Positions 52,246-63,361 of a stretch of DNA of 64,000 bases are shown here, one piece after another (position 1 is the stretch's first letter; the number at the start of each line of letters is the position of its first letter). Location: positions 2,175,001 to 2,239,000 of the forward strand of contig NC_134970.1 of assembly GCF_965638725.1 (NCBI RefSeq). Reading direction: 5' to 3'. The position numbers were made by a program, and so were the translations under genes. The notes beneath the pieces were generated by a model. The model worked only from the letters and a program-made list of their open reading frames with translations, was not told the origin of the DNA and ran no database searches. The DNA comes from Aptenodytes patagonicus (taxonomy: Eukaryota; Chordata; Aves; Sphenisciformes; Spheniscidae).

Positions 52246-52297
52246 TCATGCTTTACAGATCTTATATTCGGCAGTACACGGAGTGCTGTCACGTTTC
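52246..52297 (-). CDS. CD46: CD46-like cytoplasmic exon, CYT-1-like tail
   Basis: Acceptor TTGTTTTTTTGTTTGTAG-like (very pyrimidine-rich). Entered in phase 2 after the transmembrane exon, it reads GKRDSTPCTAEYKICKA, then TGA at 52248-52246. The GK-x-D start and the AEY motif recall the CYT-1 tail of mammalian CD46 (GKADGGAEYATYQ), whose tyrosine-containing tail signals in T cells. A possible internal donor (GT at 52256-52255) would replace the last three residues; see the exon at 50405. Confidence 0.65.
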
Positions 52298-55200
52298 CTA
52301 CAAACAAAAAAACAAGTCAAATCAGAGATTTTACATTTAAATAGTTTTTACATTTATTCTGAAAGCACATCCTTAGTTTTATCATTAAATCAACAGGTAA
52401 AGTCATGAAACTAAACCATTATTTGTCCTCTTCTTACTAAGCAACTGCTAGATTGAGGAGATTTTTGCTTCATTTCATCCACTAGACTGCCAAGAATGAC
52501 CCACGGAGTAGAAGAGCATTTGATCCAAATGGATCATTTCAAGTGATGAACAGACCGTGCCTGAGCATTATCAAGAACTGAAGACAGACAGAACAGTTAC
52601 AGGATTCCTAACTAATTTGGAGACTACATCAGAAGCATCCCTTATAATTTATTTTAAATACAGTATGTTGTTTAGTACATATTTTATAACCAGAAGCTGA
52701 GTATTAGTTTGTGAGAATTTTGATTTTGTAGTCCGCTAACAGCAAATTTACAATACTTAAACATATAAGGATTAAAATTCATAATTACATCCATACATAC
52801 ATGTATTTTCAAGTTCTTGAATAACTCCTGTTTTGCTTTGAAAAAAAGCCCCATACCAAACCTCTCCGCTATTACTCTAGGTCTCTAAGGAGTTCTAGAC
52901 ACCGTAAGAAAAACTCAGGTTAACAGTGTGTACACATACCAGACCATTAATTTCTCTTATCGTTGTCACATGCAAAAGGTAAGATTGGACATAAGAACTC
53001 GATTCCTTTTTTCCCCTCTCTCCAAAAATAAGCCCAACTAATCCAGAAAACTAATCCTATCTCAATTAGAAACATCATGCTTCAGAGGTACAGATGATAT
53101 TTCTTAATTCATACATTATTTTGGAAGAAACTCCAAGCTTGATTTTCATATATGCCATCTCAAACTTATCAAAAATACTGAAAAGTCACTTGTTCTTTAA
53201 AAGTAAATAAAATCAAGACTACGCATTTGAAAAGACCTTTGCAGTGCTAGAATAAGAGACATAACGTTTCAACCATTACCTTCTCAGAATTTGTGCAATG
53301 GAGAAAAACGACACAAATGAAGATACTTGTTTACAAAAGTGTTTGTAGTGCAAACTCTAACTGTTAAGGTAGTCATGACAAAATACTGACAAGGAACAGT
53401 CAAACTAAGCTGTCCTGTCTTAAATCTGTTCTGTTGTAACAAGGTTTGTAGAGTCAGGTTTTTTAAAGAGCTAATTTGACCCTACACAAGTGCAGGAGCA
53501 ACCGTAACTATCAACAAATGCATCTGACTACTGGACTAAGCGCTAGTTTAAAATATAAGGAGGAAATCGGCTATATTTTGACACTTTTTAGGGCTACAGA
53601 ACTCTGAATTCGAAAAAGAAATCACCTTTTTATAAAAAGGTTTAAAAAGAAGACCTTGTTTGCACCTTCATTTATTTATTTTTTCTTCTAGAAAGCTGAA
53701 AACGCAGATGAATCAGTAATTCTGAGATGGAATCTGGTTTTCGCTGAAGGGATGCACACTACCTTCATAATTCTAGTGTCCATGTAATGCAGCAAAGGTG
53801 GTTTCCAGCCCCAACAGTCTTCTAATTATAGGGAATTATACTATTAGCTAACAAAAGTAACACACCACTGGAATCCACTTCACATCACTGAAACAGGTGC
53901 AAACATTCTACTGAGTATGCATGCAGTTTCTATCTTACAGAAAAATACATTACTCATTCTTTAAAGACAACCCAAAACTAAGGTATGTGATATGCAATCA
54001 CCGGAAGCTATCATTTACGACACTGAATGGTAATTCTTTATGTAATATATCCTATTCTCCCAAAATGAATGAATGGTTATTACAGTCTTTCCTACAGGAA
54101 ACTGAGGCTCAGAGCTAGCTAGATTCCACACTTCTCCTGAAATTCTAAGTAAACCATAATAAAAAAAGACACTTAAGCTTCATTGCAAAAGTCCAAATTA
54201 AGTGGAAAGTGTATACCTTTTTAAGATTCAATTAATTCATTTGTGCAGTTTCTTCCATCTCAGCTGGTACATTAGTTTTTAAAATACATGCTTCCTTGCA
54301 ACTCTCATCAACTGTATACGAGCTGAACAGCAGAAGGGGAAAAAGGTCTAATTGAATGTCCTATAAAACTGGCAGATTAAACACACAAGAAAGAGAGGGC
54401 AAGAAAAGATTTTTGCTGTAATTTGAAGACTACAACTCAGCAAGTATGAGGTACTGGAAGCACAACAGTTCACAAAGGCTCAGCTACATCAGGAACCCAG
54501 AAAACTAAATAGGAAGATCTAGGCCTTAATAAAAGGAGATTAGATCAGGCTTTTCAGACAAGAAAGAGGTTTAACAGTCAGATGTTCGCAGCAAGGAAGC
54601 TTAAGGAAAGCACTGGGTGCAGTAAGACTTTTCACACTGTAAAATTTTCAGGAATGTAACATTCTTTAATTTTTGATGATGTTGCTTTAGATCCCCCCTC
54701 CTTTCTACACCCTGAGAAGTCTCTCCACAGCTGAAGGCCGAAAGTGCTGCCCTAATACTATTAACCCCCACGTACTCTTATTTGGACCATCCAGATTGCA
54801 GATCATCCAAGTCATGGATGAAAAGCAATTGCTCAAAAGCACTGAATTACTTAGCAGCACACAGGTACACAGCCACTCTGCTTACAGGGCCACTCTGGCC
54901 CTTGTAACAATACTGTACTGCCTCTGTGGAAGATACTAAGGCTAAAACCTCACTGGATATAAGCTAGCTTCAGGGTTCTCCCAAACAGTACTGTGTGTAC
55001 TTCATTACAAATATGAACTGCAGGAATATTTCCTCTGGTTTGCTTTATTTATAGCACCCCTTCCTTTGCTTCATGTACCCCAGATAAATTCCAACAGATT
55101 TTGTTAAAAGGTAAGTCAGTTTTGATGAGATGCTTATCATAACATTCTATGTGTTCCACCTAACTTGCTCTGAATTTTCAGTATTTTGCATGTTACAAAC

Positions 55201-58200
55201 TATTTCTCCAACAAAACAGGCTTTTTTCAAGATAAAATAAGACATCACTGCAAGAAGCAATGCACAAAGAGGCATTTAAATCTCCTGCCACCCCTCCATG
55301 AAAAGGCATACACAACAATCAGTTGTTTTGAAGATAAAGTTCAAAAGGCCCTATATATCTCATTAAAAACAGAGGAACACTACTACTTAGGCATCTAATA
55401 TTCTACAGTTCATTTTGCAAGTCTTTAACATAGGGACACCAATCATTGCTGCTGCAGGAGAAAAAAACTGAAGTGGATCCACACATTAAACATTTGAGTA
55501 GCAAAGCTATTTGCTTTTTCAAACAGCATAGGAGCACCGGTTTAGGTCAAATTTTTTTTCGCGTTTTCCTTGTAACTAAGCCCGTATTATTTTATTCAAG
55601 GTGCTTCTGGTCCAAAACACAAAAACACAGTGGTTCTCCAGTTAACCTCCACTATCATTGGTACGTCTTATGTAGAAGAGAGGAAGCAGCTCTTTAGTCC
55701 ACCTCCAAGGCTTCCAGTTCACGTAAACCACTCTGACTCTTAGAACCTGTGAGACCTAGTGATGCCAGAGGGTAACCAAGCAATAAAATAACACAAGCCC
55801 ACACAAGCCAATACTGCCACTGGTTTTAAGAAGTAAACTGACATGTTTTAGAGCAGATGCAAACAGTACTTTCTTCGGCAAGTGTACCTATGCTAAATAC
55901 AAGCTTAAGAACAGGGTTTTTCCTTCCTTGAAATTAGTGCAAGTGTTAATTAGCAGCTTATCTGAATAGCAGATACAAAAACAAAGTCAAATACATTGTT
56001 AGGCACTTTAGCTTTCTAGCAGCTGCTGTGATAAGCTCACATATAATCATCAGGCATTTGAAAAAGAAAGGGCAGACAAAGCTCAAGAAACTTAACATAC
56101 ACGTTAGCACTGCTTTTGCTCAGTCATTTAGAAATTTGCAATAATAATAATAAAAAAGTAGGCTTACTCACCCATTTTGTGAAAAGAATTTCTTATAGAC
56201 CCAGAAGGCTGCCAGGAACACCACAATTGCCACAATCACTTTAGGAAGAATTAAAAAAAGCCTTAGAGTGATAAAGATCATCTCTAGCTCACAAAAAAGC
56301 CTCAAAAATTTTTAGCAGAAATAGCACTGTCTTCATCCACAGTCCTATACAACACCCCCCAAAAAAAACCCCACCTCTTAAAATCTGCATGGCTTATTTC
56401 ACAAATACGTATTTGATGCTTTACTCAAGACTCTGCAAGATAGTTCAGCTCAAGAACAGTGACCACCAAGATGGCAAAACCCCACCAGCTCAGTAACATT
56501 AAAACAGAGATGTCAACATCCTAACATTACTTTTACAAGTTTATGAGAAAGTGGTAGGCTTTACCCACAAAAGTGGGTAACAAATGCAAGGACAGAAGAC
56601 GGACTAAGCACTTCTGTTCACTGGCACAGTTATTCATTCACACTTCCAGTAAACCCAAGCTCCAAAGAGTTTATGAAAGTGACTAAGTTGTGCCTTTGAA
56701 ATCTGATGCCTCACATACATGAAAAAATACACATTTTACATGAAATTAATCTGTAATTGCTAAGTAATCTTTTCTTGAACTATGCAGCTTTAGGAGTAGA
56801 CAAGCATTTTTAAAGCAACCAAAACTCCAAAATCATGTTCTATTACTGCAGTCACAGGTGATGACCACATAAAAAAATACAATCCACATTCTATCTTGTT
56901 CAGGTTTTACAAGATACTTACCACAGATGATGGCTGTAATATACGCACCTAAAACAGAGTGAATCAGTATCACAAGAGGAACACATCTGCTTCTTATTCA
57001 AATATTATTATAAAAATATTCACAAAAGTTATTCCAAATAGATCAAACACTTCTGTCAACACAATCCTTGCAGCAGGATAGTTTATATCATAACAGTTAT
57101 TTAACTTAAAATATTCCTATTTTTAAGTGGATTTTACCAAACCCTATTTTTCTTATGTCAAAATAAAGAAGGAAGTTTGCATTAAATGATTTCTCCTGAA
57201 TGCAGAAAAATGTCCCCAAGAAGTAAAGCTTCTGTTACAGGTATTTTCATTCTAATGGAAATCTTGCAGTTCATACTTACTTAACTGGCAAGTTGGCACT
57301 GCAGGACTCCATCGGTTTTCTCCAATATACTGAATACGAGCGTCACCATGTAACGTGTAGCCTGCATAACATTCAATCGTAATAAAATCCCCGACAGAAT
57401 ATGAAGGTTTTTGTCCATCAATTACTCTACCATAATTTATGTCTGGAGTGAAACCGGAACTTTTAGGCCCACCTGGAAAGGGGCAGGGAGGGAAAGAAAA
57501 GGAAATAAAGTCCAAGAACAGAGCTGGTACATGAAGCAGATTTAAGAAATTGCCATCAGAAAGTCCCTACGTTTGTGTAAATATCAGAAGCTCAGTCAAT
57601 CCTTAAGACTTTTTATATGCAAAGGCTTCCCGCTTCCTAGAGGCTGCAGATAATTCTGCTGATGGACATACTTCAGACACATTAACAGAAATACACGTCT
57701 CAGCTTCATTAGGACAGTTACATCAAAGTAATGACAACCTCTGTTTATATTATAACAAGTGATCACATGGTGCAAAGTGAGGTGAGAATAAAGTCTGCCA
57801 TCATCAAAGGAAGAATCTTCAGAAAGCACACCCAGAACAGATCTGTCACACTGGCTTGTGAACTTTACCAATTTCCATAAACAAAACTGAGAGTGAACAA
57901 GAACGACTTCAGCTCTGCCGAAAACTTTCCTCAGTTGCTGAAACTCCACCCCATGACACTCACAACCCTACTAACATAATCTGTTGGTGCCCTGCTGACA
58001 GACCGCTGACTTTCAAGGTCTACACATTACTACGTCAGATGTTTGGAACTTGTCACCCTGCCCTTGATTTTACCAATTATGAGTTTTACTCACATGTACA
58101 GTTTTGTAAAGAACTCCATGTATTCTGTCCTTGACAAGTTACTGTCACCTCTTCAGCACCATCAGGAAAAGTACAGTGAGCATCGCACTTTATCTGAACA

Positions 58201-61200
58201 GACTCTCCTCCTTCATATACAGATTTCACTGGAATCACTCCTCCGTGTGCGATCTTTGGGGCACCACATACATCTTCAGTAACCAATACATGAATTTAAA
58301 AGTAAGTTTAGTGATAATAAACTTTAAATATTTCATAATTCATTAACTCACTCCACAAATATACATCGCCTTTGTATGAGAAAAATAGATCAGCATATCT
58401 GACCAGTTTAACTTTACCACAGTTTTAAGTATAAATGTTTCCTTTAGAAGACTTAAAAGAAACATCACTGTAGGTATTCATTAAGGTACTATGATCTTAT
58501 GATGTGGTAGCTAAGAAATTCCTATTTGTTGGTTAATTATTTTTGCAAGCTCTAGAATAATTTCCAGGTGCCTTATCAGACTCATTCATTATGGAACACT
58601 CAAACATACTCTTTGCAGAAGTGGTTCTCATTCTCGGGAGCTCATTATTAGAGCATGTAAAAAATTCTCTCACCGTACTCTACAACATTCCTTCTCCCTC
58701 TAGCACAAACAGGAAGGAGAAAGGTTACAGAAAGACCTCTGCAACGTCCCCAGCTCTGCAAATTAGTCCCGACTTAATAATTTGCCTGGTCAAAATCTAA
58801 CAACATACTACACACCATACAAGATGCCTGGAAAGTAAGAGTTGAAGAGCTGCATAAGAGAACACAGACACGTAATGATTTGGATTACTCTAGAAGGACA
58901 CTATAGGCTTCCTCATTGTGCATACCCTGAGTTCTTTCTATCAGAATTCAGAAGCACATCTTTTCTTCTGTATTTACACGTGAAATCACTAGAACAAACA
59001 CTGTGATGCTATTACGATGCAGTACCATCACAGTATGTCCACGCCACAACTTCTATACGCATGTCTGTAACTCAACTCGCTCTCATCTGAAAACTCTTTG
59101 GAGTTAGGAGTCACTCGAACACCTAAAATGGTTGCCCATCGATGAGGCTCCACGTCAACCCCCTTAGCTTCTGATTTCCAACTAGTGTTATGATTTTAAA
59201 TTTTAGCTAAGACAGACTTACAACATTCTCAATATACAAGAGAAGTTGGATTCTTATTTAAAGGCTTACTTTTTTCACAAGTTGGTTTTGGAGACCAGGT
59301 GTTATCTTCTCCACAAGTAATTATCTCCGGTCCGATCATGGAATAGCCTGGATCACACTCAAACACGACTGAGTCCTTATAGCTATAGGAAGGTCCAAAT
59401 CCAGTTTTTTTTTTTCCATTTTCAATTTTTGGGTTATCACATTTGACCACTGAAACAGGTAAGAGAAAAACAGCTCTGAAACAGTTGTTGACAGTATCTT
59501 TGCAACAGACACAGCATCCTTTTACTACTTGTAAGTTTCCTTATCTAATTCCTCAAATTGTTTTGGAGGGGCTTTGTGAAAAGGTTATTCTCCTGAAGGT
59601 GGAGAAGGTCCTTGTTTTCAGCTGTTGAGTTGTAACGGTACACAGTCAAGTAAGATGTTGTAATAATTCATATAATCACATTCCACTTCCAAAAGACATA
59701 CTCCTGTACAGTGGCAGAATTTCAGAAAACAAAGTGATATTGATTAGGGTTTAAACAACAACGTGCAAGCATCTGGTATTCCTCCCTACACCTGCAAAGC
59801 AAGACTTTGTGCTTGCTGCGCTTTGCATTTATTTCTGCACTTGCACAGTAGCTGTGTTTAGAAAAAGAGTTCTTCCTTACCTTTTTACTATTCATAATCT
59901 AGCTTCCACATTCTTACTCTTTACACAATTTTTCTTCAGCTACCTGGGCTTTATGGTCTCTTAGTTCCTTCACTTTGTCCTTGTCACTTCTACCAACAGC
60001 ATGCTCATACGCATATTTTTAAAGTTTTAACTTAAATTTTAGTCCTATTCTGTGTCATAATCAATCAATATCCATAATGCAGTTGATCTGATCTCCACTG
60101 GAACTATATCAAATTTAGTTCCAGAAGATCTGTTTCTTTTCTATAGGGAAGTCCATTCCCCCACCCCACCCCTTCCAAAAAAGGGACAGATAGAGAAGTT
60201 TTGGAGTCACACAGGCTATAATAAAGAAGTATATTAAAAATCCCAACAACCTCTACATTGTGGAGGTGATTCACTCCAAACTCCATTTGACTGTGCATCA
60301 TATGTGCAGAAAATAGTATCTGGGCCAATCAGCGAGAAGGGATCCGCGCCTTTTGGTACACGATCACACGTATAGGTCACTGCTGTTTGATAAACATAGC
60401 TAGCTGCTTCAGTGTAGTGCCCGTTGGCTATGCGTGGAGGTGGTTCACAAGGAATTCCTAGAAATAAATCACACAAATTAGCCGACAGAATTTTGCTGTT
60501 AACCTTGTTCATCTCAGAAATAGCAAGCCTTGATTTTCAAGTAATTTCATTTAAAATCTGACATATAGCTATTTCTAAGACAAGCTACAGTTATAACCGA
60601 GAGTTACTGATGGTCATTTATTACAGGGAGTCTCAATTTCAAGAAGAGGTTGACTTAAACTAATATGAGCTAATTACCACAATAATTGATGTTTTTCAGT
60701 AGTCATTCCTAAGGCACAGTAGTTCCAAAAAAAAAAAAAAAAATCGGTCTTGTTTTACCATCATTTCTTATACTGTAAAGTTTATGGCACAGATGTTTTT
60801 AAATGAACTACCACCATCCGAATATAAACTTAAACACGGTAGTAATTTACTTACTTTCACAGAAAGGAAGATCTCTATTCCAGTCAACACCTTTATTCTT
60901 AATTACGCAGGAAATTTCATCAGTTCCACGTAATCTGAATCTAGACAGGTAGAAATTTTTTAAGAGGTGAAATTTAAGAAGTCTCTCATTTCTCCAACAA
61001 GCACCTAGAAACTTTGTTTATATAGTTCTGTTCTGTGATTATGGGGACATAATATACCAAGTTTTTGTTGTAATAAGAATGGAATCTTAATTTTTTATTT
61101 TATTTTGCTAACAGTCTCAACTTTGAAAACAAAAGAGAAGCAAATGAGACATCACTAAAGGAACCGATGGAAGTCTCACCATTTTAAGAAGTGTGTACCC

Positions 61201-63361
61201 TCTAATACTAATGCCCTAAAGTTACTAATACTAAAGAAACAATCTGTTAAAAGGAAAGGGAGGAAAAAACCTTGCAAGAGGTTACTGCTTTTGACTTAAT
61301 TGCTATACACAGACAAGTGGGCCATTATTCAATATAATAATGAAGGGTGATGAATATATATATTTATTCCCTCTGTCACAGGAGCATTAAACAAAGTCAT
61401 TAGATGTAAAACTCTAGTTTTCACTCTGCAGAACCTCACTAAAAAGCTTAAGCCTTGGCTGATGCAAACAGCAAGTAAAACCAGAGAATCAAATCAGGTT
61501 TAACTGTAATTTCATTTGCTCCAGGTAGAATTCAGGAGACATTTCAAGCCAGAACTGGAATGGAACCTGCATAAGAAAATTTGAGTTTGGTTCAAATCTG
61601 GTCTAAACAGAAAAAAAAGAAAAAGGATTCATTAACTTCACCAAATACTTACCCTCCTTCACAAGAAAAAGTAGCTTTTGAACCGAATGTAAGATCTGCC
61701 ACGTTAACAAAACCATGTTCTAATTCTCCTGGATGGTTACATTTTCTCTCTAGGGGGAGTGGGAAAGAAAAAAAATTAAAATCTACATCTTTATAGTTAT
61801 ATACAAAGACTAAGTCTTTGGCATATACTGCTCTTACCGTCATTAGCGTTTTTCAAGCTTCGTTTCAAATATTACAGAATACTAATTCTCACTTGAAAAA
61901 CAACTAAAATTGTTAAATACCAAAGGGAAAAAGCAAAAGAGCTCACGCACACATTACCTGTACAGAACTGCTCTGTGAGTGACCACTGTAAGTCTTCACC
62001 ACATGTACGAGTTAATGATTTTCCGGGGATTCCTATATACCCTGGCCGGCAGACATACGACACCGTGGTTCCAACAGGAAAGCTTTCCATTTTGCTGAAA
62101 CTCTCCTTGAGCTCTGCATACTGCAGCCTATCTGGAGGCATACACACGCCTGTCGGAGTAAGATGCAGGAAAAAGCAATAGACAATCTTGTCAACAAGAA
62201 GAGATACAAGTTGAGGCATAACGGTATAGAAGCCAGCCTAATTCAGTAGGTTTTAAGGACTCAGCGGTAAATCAAAGAGGTGACATTCTTAAGAGCCAGA
62301 GCTATCTGCATATTTAACTAAGTTTCAATTTTTTAATTTATATTTTAATTGCATCCAATGTCCAACTCTACACTAGTACAGGTTACTTATTCATTTGTTT
62401 TCTCAATTTCTTCTTTAGCATTCCAGCCAGACAACGCATTTCCTTCCAGTTCATATTTTTTGTCCGTTTGTCTTATTCTTATAGTTAAATACATGACTTA
62501 ATTCACTGTATACCCATCTGCAGTAAAATGCCTATTTAGCTTGCTGCAGGAATAACAAACCAACCAACCATATTCGCATATTAATTTCCTTTCCTAAGGC
62601 AAAAGGCCAGGCAGATCATAAAGTGGAGTTTAAAACCAGCTACACAATCCAACAGAGACCTACAGACCCAGGGATGTTTTGAGGTGCGGTCAATGCTGAA
62701 GACGTAAAACTCCTCCATGCTAGAGGACTCAGAAAAACACGTTCAAGACCTTGCAACCCAGACACAAATGTCAGATCTGCCCAGTCTTTGCAAGACTCAC
62801 ACGCGACAGAGACCATCACCTCTTTCACGATACCTATTAATTTCCTTTCCAACCTGTTTATATTATTGTTTAGAGATTTACCAAACCATAGAAGAAATTT
62901 AAACCTCAAACCCAGGCTCAGAACCAGCATCCACTAGCACCAAAGCCAGCACGCCTATTTTTGCAACACAATCTTTCTTTCACATTTTCGCCCCAAACCC
63001 CACCGAAGCCGCCCGGAAAGCTCGCCGTTTCCGCCACCACCTAAAGCCGTTTCCTTCCCCCTCGCCGCCGCCTCCCCGAGCGGCCCAGCAGGCCCCGGGA
63101 GGCCGCCCCCGAGCCCAGCAGCACCCTCGGGGCCAGGGGAAGGGAGGACGAGCTCTCTCCCTCATTCCGGTTGCTCTCGGGGACGGGAGGCCGCGGGGGC
63201 TCAGCTCGTCCCCCCCCCCTCCGCCCGCTCCCCCGCCACGGTGGGCTGGGGGGAGCGAGCGCCCGTTCCTCACCCTCAGCCCGCGTTCCACCGAGCCACG
63301 GCAGCGCCAGCGCCAGCAGGAGGCCCGGGACGCGAAGGAGCGGGCGGCGCGACGACCCCAT
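52246..63361 (-). CDS. CD46: CD46 (membrane cofactor protein/Cremp)-like complement regulator, spliced
   Basis: A type I membrane regulator that protects host cells by binding C3b/C4b, as a cofactor for factor I and/or by decay acceleration. Exons (- strand): 63361-63274, 62149-61958, 61749-61653, 60940-60855, 60457-60251, 59449-59270, 58273-58094, 57472-57281, 56948-56922, 56238-56172, 52297-52246. Phases fit throughout and give 455 codons: signal peptide about 1-27, CCP1 32-92, CCP2 97-154, CCP3 157-221, CCP4 226-281, CCP5 286-342, CCP6 344-405, membrane helix about 409-431, tail KKFFSQNGKRD... CCP1-4 match mammalian CD46 repeats 1-4 (for example DPFSLIG in CCP3; VVKC, ENGK and FEC in CCP4). 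Human CD46 has four CCPs and a Ser/Thr/Pro stalk; here CCP5-6 take the stalk's place. Its position beside miR-29c and CD34 supports orthology. A related name, such as Cremp or CR1-like, is possible. Confidence 0.85.
52298..56171 (-). other. Large intron of the CD46-like gene
   Basis: This 3.9-kb intron separates the transmembrane and tail exons. It begins GTGAGT on the - strand. A second possible - strand tail segment around 55757-55706 reads SKSQSGLRELEALEVD then stop after a CTCACAG acceptor, with AATAAA near 55590. It needs phase 1 entry, however, and does not fit the preceding exon directly. Otherwise AT-rich with no recognised repeat. Confidence 0.6.
56172..56238 (-). CDS. CD46: CD46-like exon, transmembrane helix and start of tail
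   Basis: Acceptor CTTCCTAAAG, donor AATGG|GTGAGT, phase 1 to 2. It encodes VIVAIVVFLAAFWVYKKFFS then QN: the rest of one hydrophobic helix and a KK stop-transfer. Confidence 0.9.
56922..56948 (-). CDS. CD46: CD46-like 27-bp microexon, start of transmembrane helix
   Basis: Acceptor CTCTGTTTTAG, donor ATCTGTG|GTAAGT, phase 1 to 1. It encodes SAYITAIIC, the N-terminal half of the membrane helix that continues in the next exon. Phase 1 symmetry means that skipping it would keep the frame but shorten the helix by nine residues. Confidence 0.85.
57281..57472 (-). CDS. CD46: CD46-like exon, CCP module 6 (lacks the third cysteine)
   Basis: Acceptor CCCTTTCCAG, donor CAGTTAA|GTAAGT, 192 bp, phase 1 to 1. 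The first cysteine (Cys344) is split across the intron. The second and fourth are Cys378 and Cys405 and the Trp is Trp398, but where CCP modules have their third cysteine there is Tyr392 (TAT at 57329-57327). The C1-C3 bridge therefore cannot form within the module. Confidence 0.92.
58094..58273 (-). CDS. CD46: CD46-like exon, CCP module 5 (extra cysteine)
   Basis: Acceptor GTTACTGAAG (weak pyrimidine tract), donor TGTACAT|GTGAGT, 180 bp, phase 1 to 1. It has the four canonical cysteines (286, 313, 330, 342) and Trp336, plus an additional Cys317 in CDAHC. It contains one N-glycosylation sequon, NCT, at 341-343. Confidence 0.92.
59270..59449 (-). CDS. CD46: CD46-like exon, CCP module 4
   Basis: Acceptor ACCTGTTTCAG, donor GAAAAAA|GTAAGC, 180 bp, phase 1 to 1. 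It encodes VVKCDNPKIENGKKKTGFG, then FECDPGY, ITCGEDNTW and PTCEK: all four cysteines and the tryptophan. The GKKKT codons contain a run of 11 A bases (T run at about 59406-59416 on the + strand). Confidence 0.95.
60251..60457 (-). CDS. CD46: CD46-like exon, CCP module 3
   Basis: Acceptor GATTTATTTCTAG, donor TAGAG|GTTGTT (weak), 207 bp, phase 1 to 1. It encodes CEPPPRIANGHY, AVTYTCDRVP, DPFSLIGPDTIFC and GVWSESPPQC. The PDPFSLIG-type block is a hallmark of CD46 repeat 3 and its CR1/C4BP relatives. The poor donor could allow skipping, which would remove exactly one module. Confidence 0.95.
60855..60940 (-). CDS. CD46: CD46-like exon, CCP module 2, second half
   Basis: Acceptor CTACCTGTCTAG, donor TGTGAAA|GTAAGT, 86 bp, phase 2 to 1. 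It encodes FRLRGTDEISCVIKNKGVDW then NRDLPFCE, completing the module with its third and fourth cysteines. The split of CCP2 in phase 2 is the arrangement known for CD46, CR1 and DAF genes. Confidence 0.93.
61653..61749 (-). CDS. CD46: CD46-like exon, CCP module 2, first half
   Basis: Acceptor CCACTCCCCCTAG, donor GAAGGAGG|GTAAGT, 97 bp, phase 1 to 2. It encodes RKCNHPGELEHGFVNVADL then TFGSKATFSCEG, with cysteines 1 and 2 of the module. Confidence 0.93.
61958..62149 (-). CDS. CD46: CD46-like exon, CCP module 1
   Basis: Acceptor CTTACTCCGACAG, donor TGTACAG|GTAATG, 192 bp, phase 1 to 1. It encodes VCMPPDRLQYAELKESF, YVCRPGYIGIPG, RTCGEDLQW and EQFC, a complete CCP. The YxCxxGYxxIP pattern is like CD46 repeat 1, the module next to the N-terminus. 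Confidence 0.95.

Larger units (their letters stand above)
56239..63273 (-). other. Introns between the CD46-like extracellular exons
   Basis: The introns are 0.2-1.1 kb long: 56239-56921, 56949-57280, 57473-58093, 58274-59269, 59450-60250, 60458-60854, 60941-61652, 61750-61957 and 62150-63273. All use GT/AG. Apart from a 17-base poly-A run (60727-60743) I see no repeats, and no additional CCP exon was found in them. Confidence 0.8.

Noticed and set aside
55706-55757. - strand segment reading SKSQSGLRELEALEVD then stop, with AATAAA nearby, considered as the CD46 tail
   Set aside because: It needs phase 1 entry, but the transmembrane exon leaves in phase 2. Without an intermediate exon it cannot be joined.
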